Under the pieces are notes generated by a model. It worked only from the letters and a program-made list of their open reading frames with translations, was not told the origin of the DNA and did not search any database. Source: Xanthostigma xanthostigma (lineage: Eukaryota > Arthropoda > Insecta > Raphidioptera > Raphidiidae). Taken from it: a DNA stretch of 64,000 nt. A program made the position numbers and the translations under genes. Positions 54,070 to 64,000 of the stretch are shown piece after piece (position 1 is the stretch's first letter; each line of letters opens with the position of its first letter). The stretch lies in NCBI GenBank assembly GCA_963575645.1, contig OY754464.1:32503501-32567500 (forward strand), written 5' to 3'.

Positions 54070-55500
54070 TCCAGTAATTTTCAAGTGATGTCAGTACAAA
54101 CAGGCTGACACAAAACAATTCTAGAAAGACCACAAAAAAACAAAATTACCGACAGAAACCCGGTTACAATTTTATACACAGTATAATAACATTATAGTTA
54201 TATTGCACGTCGTACATAAACAATACCTTAAGTTAGTTTATGCTTTACAAATGTTTGCTTGTCGCACTAACTTATTAATCATCATTTCTGATAGTATTTC
54301 TTTGGGTTTTCAGGCAAATATCGAAAACGACGTACCTATTACACAAATCGGAAAATATAATTTTTAGATCCCTAAGAAAAATTCTTTCAAATCTTTCAAA
54401 TCAGTCCTCAAATGATCGATTTTTTGTGTCAAAAAGCTCAGCTGTTGAGCTTCTATAATTTTCAATCTATCTTGACTCATACACTGCCGTGTGTCTAGAT
54501 AACTATGGCAAATGTCAGCTTGATATCTTTATCAGTTAAGAGAAATTTAACGGTAACAGTCGAAAGTACGGAGCCCTAAAATTTGCCGAAATCATGACAA
54601 ACAAACGATACGGTTCCACAACACCGACTTTCACGGTGAACTGTAAATATTTTGTGACGGCATATTTTAGAGTCCATTAATACCATTTTGATTTTTAGAA
54701 TATGATCGCAATCATTTGAGTCATTTTAGATTTTTATTCATCAGTAAACAACACTCTTATTTAGAATAATCGAAAGAAAATAAGAAAAAACTCCTGAAGA
54801 ATCCCTTAAAATCCCTGAGTTCAAAATCTGGTTTCGATCCGTTGAACGGTGTTAGCTACGCACTTGTACAATCAAAACTAGTTTTTCCCCGTCATGCTGG
54901 GATCATGAAACGTCTAAATATGACGATATCCCGAAATATATTTTCTTTACCACAACAAGATTGTCTTCAGTCCTATAGTCGCCTAATAATAAAAATGAAA
55001 GTTCTGTCTGCAGATTTTTCTTCTAAATAGTTTTGAAAATCGTCCTCAATTTGTCATTTACAAGGTGGAAAATGTGTATATTAGAGAAACATAACATTTC
55101 GTATTGCTTAAACTAGGGAGCAGAGAGTCTTCAGGCAACCGGGGATATAGAATAAAACAATCAAATAAACATAACGACTAGAACAAAAAGTGCGTTAAAC
55201 GATTTGTCGGTATGACATAAAGGGAAAAGAGATAGCAAACACAATACACGATATACAATATATTATACGGAGTGATCTATGCAGTATTCCAACTAGCCTT
55301 TACGAAATATTCCAATTTTAATGTTAAAGTTTAGATTTCCTTAGGTAGGGGTATCGTAATATAGCGCCCGTAATAATATGACAGTGAAAGACGTACTTAA
55401 CCAAAAACTTATGCATAGAAAAAAGTAGTGCAAGATTTGATTTCAGACAGACACCGGGACAGGTGAAAGTAAATAAAAGTTTGTAAAAATGGATGTGGTT
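54070..55500. other. No gene seen
   Basis: AT-rich; the short frame at 54842-55030 shows nothing recognisable. Confidence 0.4.
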
Positions 55501-55504
55501 TTCT

Positions 55505-55852
55505 CGGTAGCGGCGGTATAATACGCGCCACGATTCTAAAAGGCTCGGAAGTTAGATGCGAATGCGGGCTTGCGCTTGTACAGTCTGTTGAAAAACTACA
55601 AACTCGCAACTCAACAAAACTAAAATAGCAATAACAACTTGACAATAGCGTATTCGACTGTACTTTAAAGCAGGAAAGCGACAAGTGACAAAGACAACGA
55701 GCGATCGCGGCCAATTACCGACGAGCGCACGTTCCGTGCAGGTAGCTGGAAGGTGGTCGGAGTATCAATGGCTCTAAAATATGCCTTTGCGACGCTGTTT
55801 GTGACTAACTTCCGAACCTTTTAGATCCGTGGCGCGTATTACACCACCGTAA
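55505..55852. mobile_element. TIR element with CpG-rich interior
   Basis: TAATACGCGCCACGATTCTA and CTAACTTCCGAACC-type arms are inverted at the two ends (complement: GTAATACGCGCCACGGATCT). The interior is GC-richer than its surroundings. The minus-strand frame at 55409-55714 crosses its edge and is not a gene. Confidence 0.65.
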
Positions 55853-56149
55853 CGTAAAAAGGCGATATTCATTTATTTTTGTGCACACATTTTCTGTTAC
55901 ACCATTCATCATGATGGTGTTTTTTTTTAAAGACCGTATTTTTAAGTAAGAAGGTTATTTTTTTATTGAACTATATTATGGTTGTATAGACCTTAGTATT
56001 TGTTATTAATTTCAACTTGATGCCTACAGTCGCTCCTGAGAAAAAGAGTCTTGACGAACAGAGAGACGATCAACAAAATGATTCTACAAGTGTTTCGTTT
56101 TTACTGTATTTGCCTATGACGTAAATTGGATAGCGGGAACTAGAACTCG

Positions 56150-56545
56150 GATCAAACTTTAATTGATTTTAACAAAATTTGATACACATGTTTGAATTCA
56201 TCACCGCACGGAGCTTATTTAAAATGGGACTATCAGGCTATTTTAAAAGTAGTTTTTAGGGGCCGGAAAAAATTTTTGGATTACAAAATAGCGAAAAAAT
56301 TCTCAAAATCGTTTTAAATATGAAATATAAACTTCAGTGAACACTACGTCACCGAACTTACAAATTTTAATTTGCAGATATGTAGGTATTTACTTACAGA
56401 AGGGTGCAATTTAATTTGACGCAGATGCTAGATTGAGAATAATATTTCAATTAAATAAAAAAAATTAAGGGTTGTATTAAGAGGTTAAAATATTTATTTC
56501 GTCGAAAATAAAAAAGAACTCATATAATAAAGCCACACTGCTTAA
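56150..56545 (+). repeat. Dispersed repeat family Z, copy 4
   Basis: The longest copy; it contains CATCACCGCACGGAGCTTAT, TTAAAATGGGACTATCAGG and GTTGTATTAAGAGGTT, matching the other three copies. Confidence 0.65.
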
Positions 56546-57210
56546 TATTGTCAGCAGAGTTTGGCATTGCGATCAGTTGTTTGTTTTTTGTTCTGAGATA
56601 CGGAATCCTAAACAGTAGTTGGATAAGACATGGTAAGTGTCATACTACTGCATTAAGGCTCGATTCAGTTTTCTTTAAAAATGTCATTTGCTGACATTTC
56701 AATTTAAATGAAAACAAAGGTTGATTAAGATGAAAGTCGTATCAGAAACCGTGCATTACATTTTTACCCAACTACATTTTTATACTGAAAGCTTGTATTG
56801 TACTTTTGTGTTAACAAGTCTTGTTTCTCTTTTTAAAATATTTATAAATTATTGTGCGAAATATTTCAGAAAAGGCTATTCGGAACAAACTAGATAAACG
56901 ACAATTTCACTGTTCGCTGTATCTGTATAGTAATTTTGACATTATATCCTCGTATGAGCATGTAAGAAATGTCACGATACAAGAAGAGAACAGCAAAACG
57001 CCGTGACTAATAACGACCACAGTTTTTGTGTATCGTTTTGTTTCATCCATTCGTACAGCAAGACTGTACAGTGGAACTTGGTTTATTCACACTTAAGGAA
57101 TATATTATAAAGAATTCTGGGCATTAGATGTACGATTACAGAATGCATTTTTACGGTTCTTGATTTAAATGTGATATTTGAAAGACTGACAGCATATTAT
57201 AATACAATCT
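56546..57210. other. No gene seen
   Basis: AT-rich; nothing recognised. Confidence 0.4.
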
Positions 57211-57213
57211 AGT

Positions 57214-58265
57214 TCAATTAGATTTAAAAAACCAAAAACCTTTGAACCCAGTGATAGTGGATGGACTTACATGATTTTTTTTTGCTTTTGTGTCTAATAG
57301 TGAGTTTAAAAAAAGTATTAAAAACAAAATTAAAAATTTTAAAATAATCCACGGCGAATGTAAACATTGTAATTGAAACAGGATTAAATAAAATTTTAAA
57401 ACCCCCTGACTAAAAGGTGGTAAGTAACCCCAAGGGGGTGCCATGCGCTGCCCTTAATTAAGAATAGGAAAATATCAATTAAAGATTACAATTAATTATT
57501 TACGTACCCAACATGATTTCAATTAGTCACATACTCTATAATTGTAATATTTTAGTTCATTTCAGGGCAGCGAATGTCAGTCCCCGACGGATTTGCGTAG
57601 GCAATTAAAATTTTCCAACGCGCCTGAAAAAGTATAACTGCAATAATATTTTGCAAGAAATCTCTAAAAAGTTTAAAATAAAATTAAAAATTTTGAAAAA
57701 ACCCACGACAGACGTAAACGTTGTAATAGAAAAAGGATTAATTAAAATCTTAATGCCCCCCCGACTAAAAGGAGGTAAGTAACCAAAGAAAATCCGTCGG
57801 GGGCTACCATTCGCTGCCCTGAATTAAGAATAGGAAAATATCAACTGAAGACTACAATTATTTATGTACCCAACGTGATTTTAATCAGTCACATACTCTA
57901 TAATTGCAATATTTTAGTTCATTTCAGGACAGCAGATGACAGTCCCCAACGGATTTTCTTTGGTTACTCACTTCCTTTTAGTCGAGGGTTCTAAAAGTTT
58001 ATTTAATCCTATTTTAATTACAACGTTTACATCCGTCGTGGGTTTCTCAAAATTTTTAATTTAGTTTTTTATTTTATTTTAAACGTTTTAGAGATTTCTT
58101 GCAAAATATTATTGCAGTTATAATTCTTTAAACACGTTGAGAGTAAAATGCTCATTAATTTGCTTGTTGTGTCGGCAACCCAGCATACGTTTCTGTACAA
58201 TTTAATTTCGCGATAACCGGTAACATTCGTTTTTTTGCTGTGCAGCGCCTCCTGGCAAGTCATCG
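57214..58265. repeat. Direct plus inverted repeat cluster (family X)
   Basis: The block CCCGACTAAAAGGAGGTAAG with ACCCAACGTGATTTTAATCA and CAGCGAATG occurs partially at 57280-57600. It recurs as the left arm of a foldback at 57610-57830 and inverted at 57940-58130. Beyond the right arm, GGCAACCCAGCATACGTTTC and TTGCTGTGCAGCGCCTCCTG belong to the same element. Confidence 0.75.
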
Positions 58266-58269
58266 TAAC

Positions 58270-58845
58270 ATCTAACTTATAACGATCGCAGATGAATTAC
58301 AAATCCTTTACAGAAAACCGCATCTGAATCGATTGAACCGTTTTCGAAATAATTGGCAACATTCGAGTGCACACACAAACAATCTCTCACCCTAAAAGAA
58401 TAAACCTTCTCCGTTCCGTCGTGAGTAAAAAAGAGTGCTCATTAAACATTAAATTCCCATGTGGCATGCAGGGATTACAGACATATTTGTGAACTATCAA
58501 AATCAGTTGAAAATTTTGGAAAATTTTAAAGGTGCCACCCTACCATCGCAATTGTTTCGTAATAGTATTTTTAAAGCGAAAAAGTACAATCTTTGAAAAT
58601 TTGTCTTTTTAAGCTGACTGCTTTCCGGTTTTACAATTTTTTACTTAAGTTAGATAGCCCATGGAGGGGTTCACAAATCATACACAGGAATTTAATATTT
58701 CTTGAATATACTTTTATTACTAGAGCACTTCGCGTCAAGTGTTTCAATTTTTAGTAGAAAAGAACCATCCAAGAAATTGACTTCTGTAGGATAGCCACGA
58801 AAAATTTTCAAAATTTTTCGACACGGTTAGTCTACATAGGAATTA
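58270..58845. other. No gene seen
   Basis: AT-rich; nothing recognised. Confidence 0.4.
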
Positions 58846-58849
58846 TAAT

Positions 58850-59000
58850 CTATACTTATATATAATAAAGAAGGAGTGCGAATTTTATGAGTCTGTGTAC
58901 ATGCGGAGGATAATTACCGGAACCACTGCATCGATTTGAAAAACCCGACAATCCGACTGTAGACACTTTTTATCACACTTAGCGTAAAGGGGATTACATA
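58850..59000 (+). mobile_element. Helitron-like 5' end
   Basis: TCTATACTTATATATAATAA and AGAAGGAGTG, followed by CCGGAACCACTGCATCGATT. This is the start pattern of the same class as 45483-45836. The 3' end is not located. Confidence 0.5.
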
Positions 59001-59004
59001 ATTT

Positions 59005-61690
59005 ATATTTTATAACACTCAAACCTTTGTTCTTTTGAATTATTTTCCAGCTTAGACCTAATTTTACTGTACTATATAGATAAGTATATAATTGCGTGTA
59101 GAAAGTTTTATTTCAAAAATAAGCGAGACTGTTAATAGAGTTAAAATCTTGAAGTTAACAATTTAAATCCGTAAAACTATGAATTCTGAAAGACAGTCAA
59201 TTTTGCCAGATACCAGAGATTCTGCTGTACATTCCACTGAAACACAAGTGAAACAAGAACAGTACTATCATTGAGGGAGACGCTAGACCACCCATAAAAA
59301 CGTTCGTCACTTGTCGATGGCAGGACACAATTTCTTCCAAGACGGCGGCCTGCGCGACTGACGCGTGAAAAAGTTTTTAAAGCTCGAAGAATAAGGCAAA
59401 AGTCAAATATATAGTCTTACAATGTTGAGAAGAACGTTGTGGTTGGTGAAAAATTGAACAAAAATAGTGGAAAATATAATAATAATTATTTTAATAGCGA
59501 TTCCCCTATTCAAGTTTGTTATTGTAACATATTTTTTAATAGAATTAATTCGAGTCTATTATGCATGTTTCTGTTATAATATAGCTTCTGAATATTTTGA
59601 TATTTTAACATAAGATAAATTAATTATATTAGACGCACATGTGATAAAAATCTGTATGGAAAACAATTTTAAGACATCTCTATTTGATATTTATTCCAAA
59701 ATTATATAGACTCGTCACTAGGTAAGTGGTTAGAAATTATATTTTCATCTTAAATAATAGCAGAGGGTAGAAGAATTCTTTTTTATGTTTACGATAAGAA
59801 TTTTAAGCTCTTTACCTTCACAATTCCCCTGTAGGTTAACTTCAAGTTTATCCTTACCCTTCTTCGGCAAATAATCAATTAACCAATAAAAATAGATAAC
59901 AGATATATTTAGATAGTGAAGAAGAAAAAGAATAGTAGATTATACACGCTGAACAGCTAAGGTCATCAGAGTCTAATTAATGAGATGATATTTCTACTCA
60001 ATTCCACTTGTTCAATAAAAATTATCCTTTTTGAGAGTGAAATTGTAATAAATTTTCTATGAGGAATTCTTACCCACCTATTCTTTGCATGAACCTCTTA
60101 TCTACAGAAATTCCAATCAGGCTAAACATATTAAAGTCGTTACCAAACGGCAATTAAAGCAGCACACTTGTAAACATGACAAGAATTAATATGCACAAGA
60201 TACTTCCAACCAATCCAATGTTATCGAGATGCTAGTTCAGAAGTCCGATATATTAGATATTTTTGTTTTTTCTTGACCTGGTATTAACTAGAAATCTTAC
60301 TGAAAATAGCCGGAATACTGCACTGCCGCAACTGCGTTCGTACAAACTCTAAGACGAACAAGTAGCGAAATCAAGGAAATTATTTAATTAAGTTCAGAGT
60401 ATATTGATGCAGTCTTGATTCGAAGTGTTATTAATTTCCCAGTATATTGGGAAGTTATTGTAATGAGTTGGATAATCTAAATAAAAATTTGTAATATTTT
60501 TATTGTTTTAAGGTTACCACACAACTTTTACAGTATTTTTGAAAAGATGTACAAGTTTGTGCACTGTGTAGGTGATCATTTGTTTCTAGTATGAAATCTA
60601 AAGAATGAAAAATGATGTTGATTACGTTAGAGTGCCAATCAAAACACCAATATAATCTACACGATATTTTATCCTAATCGGCAGTGAAAATTAACATTTT
60701 GATATCTTACAAATGCCAAATAAGTTTTAAATGTTTATTGTAATAATAAAAATATTTTCAAAAAAATTTTCTGTGTTACAAGTGCGATTATATTATGTTA
60801 CACCATATTTGTTGAATACATATTTTATATTCAATATTGATCATTCTGGGAAGTTGGTCGTGTGGACCTCAAGGGTAGCGCTTGTAGAGACACCTAATAC
60901 ACCATTCTCCTCATAGCTTGTTTAGTTTTTGATTTGGCAAAAGACATTCTTGACATTCACTCTTTTGAACATCACAAAATATCGAAATGTAAACAGTGAC
61001 AGGGTATTCTTCCAGATTGAGATGAACACGAAACATGAATGTTATACCAGATATCTAACAATAAAGTTGTTTTCAATGAGCCATTTTACAAACTTCACTA
61101 GTTCAATAAAGATTTGATTGAAGTTATTACGTAATATTTACATAATACATGTACAAATTGACAATAGACAACGTAACATCGGCATGGCGAATGACAGGCA
61201 AGTGTACAAGAATGCAGTACATGTTTACAACGTTCTACAGTACAATTTATATATTTTTATTTTCCAAAAGTTGTACAACGTTAGAAAGAACATCTAGCGA
61301 GTAGGTATAATAATAGGCGCGAGAAGATAATGTCCAAACTCAGGGGCGGCTTAAAGTTGGGTACAGATCCAGCGCGGTGAGAATTCATATACGCGGTGTC
61401 CCATTTTAATGTAGCTATCCTTAGATCTCCGTTATTTCACAAAGTACGAAAAAATGTTCTGATTTATAGTTGCTCAACTCGAAGAGGGACGTAATGTAAA
61501 CGTATGAACATACATATCTATAACTACATTCATCGAAATAGTTACCATACAGACAATCACACACAAATTCACAAACATTCCCCCCCACAAATACATGCAC
61601 ACCGTATAACACTAAACACATGCACCAATAAACCCAGCCACACACACCAACACACGAAAGACAACACCCTACACAATTATTATTAGTAGT
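59005..61690. other. No gene seen
   Basis: AT-rich. A 31-codon frame at 59178 (MNSERQSILPDTRDS...) and one at 60731 are too weak to call. A CA-rich patch lies at 61540-61680. Confidence 0.35.
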
Positions 61691-61701
61691 ACTATCAGTA
61701 T

Positions 61702-61820
61702 TAACCTATCCTAGCACTGGCTCTGCCAAGTTGGATAGGTTAATTCCACAATTTAATTGTATAAATACATTGTGTAATATCTTTTTTGGGAATAAATGTA
61801 TTATTATTATTATTATTATC
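61702..61820. repeat. Hairpin followed by (ATT)n tail
   Basis: The stem TAACCTATCC and GGATAGGTTA encloses a loop of about 21 bases (61702-61742). GAATAAATGTATTATTATTA follows at about 61789, resembling a retroposon 3' end. Confidence 0.5.
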
Positions 61821-62089
61821 ATTGGTGACGCACTTTTGAGAAAATATCAACTTTGTATTTTTTTTAATGGAAGTGTATTTTTTTTATTGGTCCATTTGAT
61901 AGAGGACAAAAATTCTATTCTATTCATTGAGACCATTTTTCGATCGGAGCCCTTTTTTACCTACGACGGAACGCAGAAGGTATATGCGTTTAGGCTGAGA
62001 GATTGTTTGTTTTTTTGTTTGTGAACTCAAATGTCGTCATTTATCTGGAAAACGGTTTGATCAATTCAGTAAAGAGTTTGTAATTTATC

Positions 62090-62695
62090 TGTGATGGTTG
62101 TTACGACGGTAGCTCGTCAGGGGGCGCTGCACTGCAAAAAAACGAATGTTGCCAGTTATCGCGAAAATGTTGTACAGCAACGTATGCTCGGTTGCCTACA
62201 CCATTAAGCAATTAAACTTTTCTAACGCGCCTGAACAAGTATAACTGCAATAATATTTTGCAAGAAATCTCTAAAAAGTTTAAAATAATATAAAAAACAA
62301 AATTAAAAATTTTGAAAAAACCCACGACTGATGTAAACGTTGTAACTGAAAAAGGATTTAATAAAATTTTGAACCTCCCGACTAAAAGGAGGTAAGTAAC
62401 CAAAGAAAATCCGTCGGGGGCTGCCATTCGCTGCCATGAATTAAGAATAGAACAATATCAATTATTTACGTACCCAACGTGACTTCAAATAGTCACATAT
62501 TCTAAAATTGCAATATTTTAGTTCATTTCAAGGCAGCGAATGGCAGCCCTAGACTGATTTTCTTTGGTTAGTTACTTCCTTTTAGTCGGGGATTTTTAAA
62601 AGTTTATGTAATCCTTTTTCAATTACAACGTTTACATCCGTAATCAGTTTTTCAAAATTTTCAATTTTGTTTTTTTATCATGATAATAATCGTTT
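62090..62695. repeat. Family X foldback, second copy (reverse)
   Basis: CGCCTGAACAAGTATAACTG, TTTTGCAAGAAATCTCTAAA and CCCGACTAAAAGGAGGTAAG in the left arm, with the inverted equivalents at 62560-62690. The left flank carries GGGCGCTGCACTGCAAAAAA, the reverse of the sequence right of the 58130 arm. Confidence 0.75.
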
Positions 62696-62756
62696 ATTAC
62701 TGTCGGCATTAGCGTTACCCAAAACATACCAAGGGGAGAGGCTGCACATATAAATC

Positions 62757-63330
62757 TGACTGATTTTCTCAGTATCTTATATTTGAACACTGCAAAATCA
62801 AATTTTCATATTGTCTGACGGGGATAGTTTTCAGACAATATGAAAATTTGATTTTGCAGTGTTCAAATATAAGATACTGCGAAAATCAGTTGGTAATTCA
62901 TAAATTTTTTTATAGTCATGAAATCGACAACTTTGACGCATCAGACTGGAAAATAGGAAAACTATCCCCGTCAGACAATATGAAAATTTGATTTTGCAGT
63001 GTTCAAATATAAGATACTGAGAAAATCAGCTGGTTATTGATATTTTTTTTTTAGAGTCATGAAATCGACAACTTTGACGCGTCAGACTGGAAAATAGGAA
63101 AACTATCCCCGTCAGACAATATGAAAATTTGATTTTGCAGTGTTCAAATATAAGATACTGAGAAAATCAGCTGGTTATTGATATTTTTTTTTTAGTCATG
63201 AAATCGACTACTTTGACGCGTCAGACTGGAAAATAGGAAAACTATCCCCGTCAGATAATATGACTATTTGATTTTGTAGTGTTCAAATATAAGATACTGA
63301 AAAAATCAGCTAGTTATTCATAAATTTTCT
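62757..63330. repeat. 139-141-bp tandem repeat with an inverted first unit
   Basis: CAGACAATATGAAAATTTGA recurs at 62833, 62972, 63113 and (diverged) 63252. The unit also contains GCAGTGTTCAAATATAAGAT and CATGAAATCGACAACTTTGA. A partial unit at 62757-62820 is in the opposite orientation and meets the first direct unit head to head at GACGGGGATAG. Confidence 0.9.
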
Positions 63331-63334
63331 TATA

Positions 63335-63633
63335 GTCGTTTTTTCGACATATTCGAGGTGTCAGACATTTTAAATGGCTCATGTTATTTGTCAGAGAACA
63401 TTATTTTAGCGTTTTGGTTGAAGTTTTTAAGCTATCCAATTAAAAAACCAAACAGTATGTATAAATTTTTACATGTCGTCAAAACGACATGTTTAGGAAA
63501 CTTTATAGGGAAAACGCCCCAAAATCAAGAAAAGTCATAGAGGAAATAGGTGTCAGACTAGGCCTAATGAAGCCATATACAAAGTTTGGAGAGAGTATGT
63601 ATCAATAAAATTTTTGCCGACGGGCACTCTGAC
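63335..63633. mobile_element. Second copy of the 34396 element, 5'-truncated
   Basis: CGACATATTCGAGGTGTCAG to GGGCACTCTGAC, collinear with 34440-34693. The left TIR is replaced by the end of the tandem repeat. Confidence 0.75.
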
Positions 63634-63683
63634 TATAAGTATACCTACTTAAAAAACAACAAAAAAAAAACAAATTGTTGCGC

Positions 63684-63753
63684 GCACCTGACGGTAATCG
63701 AACCCGGGTCGGCCGCATGGCATGCCAGCATTCTACCACTGAGCTACCAATGC
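63684..63753 (-). tRNA. tRNA-Gly-like pseudogene or tRNA-derived repeat, copy 2
   Basis: Reading minus: GCATTGGTAGCTCAGTGGTA (acceptor start and A box), GCC at the anticodon position, then CCCGGGTTCGATTACCG (B box intact). A T-run follows within about 15 bases. The acceptor stem pairs with one mismatch, but the anticodon stem is poor. It is better preserved than the copy at 22695, with which it shares the 5' flank. Transcription by pol III is possible; a working tRNA is doubtful. Confidence 0.6.
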
Positions 63754-64000
63754 TTACAAAGATCCGTTGTTTATACAGGATTACTAATAATACAATTTCG
63801 TGACAAAATCCGTTACATGGGGATACGAGTTTACCCCCGTTTTTAAAGAAGTATTCACTTAAAAAAAACTGATTTTTTTTAGTTATCATGTAAGCAAACA
63901 CATTTGAACATTGTTTTCTCGTATGAAGGTAGTACTGTAATAGCGAGGGTGGAATGAGGTTGAGAAGTTCAGGCAGATGCATCAAATTCCTCCCGGCTCT

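Noticed and set aside
55409..55714. 101-residue minus-strand frame starting MAAIARCLCHL
   Set aside because: Crosses the edge of an inverted-repeat element and has no domain; could at most be a leader sequence.
60731..60916. WD40-like phrase SGKLVVW on the plus strand
   Set aside because: Single short match on the wrong strand for Atg16, with no splice sites or neighbouring blade.
63602..63985. 127-residue minus-strand frame
   Set aside because: It is the translation of the tRNA-like repeat (SSVVEC...TRVRLPSGA).

Overview
The window is AT-rich nuclear DNA from an animal, most likely an insect. Genes are few, introns are long and contain transposons, and the dispersed repeats include Helitron-like elements of a kind common in insects. 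The organism cannot be named from this sequence alone. There is no operon, phage, bacterial gene or CRISPR array.

Layout: 1-4848 is the edge of a satellite array built from a 31-bp unit and ends in an (AT)n tract. 5249-8359 holds a five-exon plus-strand gene whose protein resembles the C-terminal half of a tyrosine recombinase. All four splice junctions keep frame, and clusters of a GGATCTC motif lie on both sides. 9361-32400 is mostly repeats: a near-perfect 597-bp palindrome, long foldback elements, TA-flanked miniature elements, a 120-bp minisatellite and a tRNA-like repeat. It also holds two uncertain small minus-strand coding exons. 33706-52027 carries the 3' end of the autophagy gene Atg16 on the minus strand. 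Its four exons encode the last ~167 residues of the WD40 propeller, and one intron is ~15.3 kb. Inside that intron lie a possible plus-strand terminal exon (37275-37480), an inverted satellite cluster, a heat-shock-type promoter with no recognisable gene behind it (41561-41760), Helitron-like elements and a decayed PIF/Harbinger transposase. 52595-64000 is again repeats, with one more possible plus-strand terminal exon near 53765-53992 followed by AATAAA.

Confident genes are Atg16 (partial; its 5' exons lie beyond the right edge) and, less certainly, the recombinase-like gene. The other coding calls are tentative. The main character of the window is its density of long inverted repeats, more than fifteen, many of them able to fold into long hairpins.
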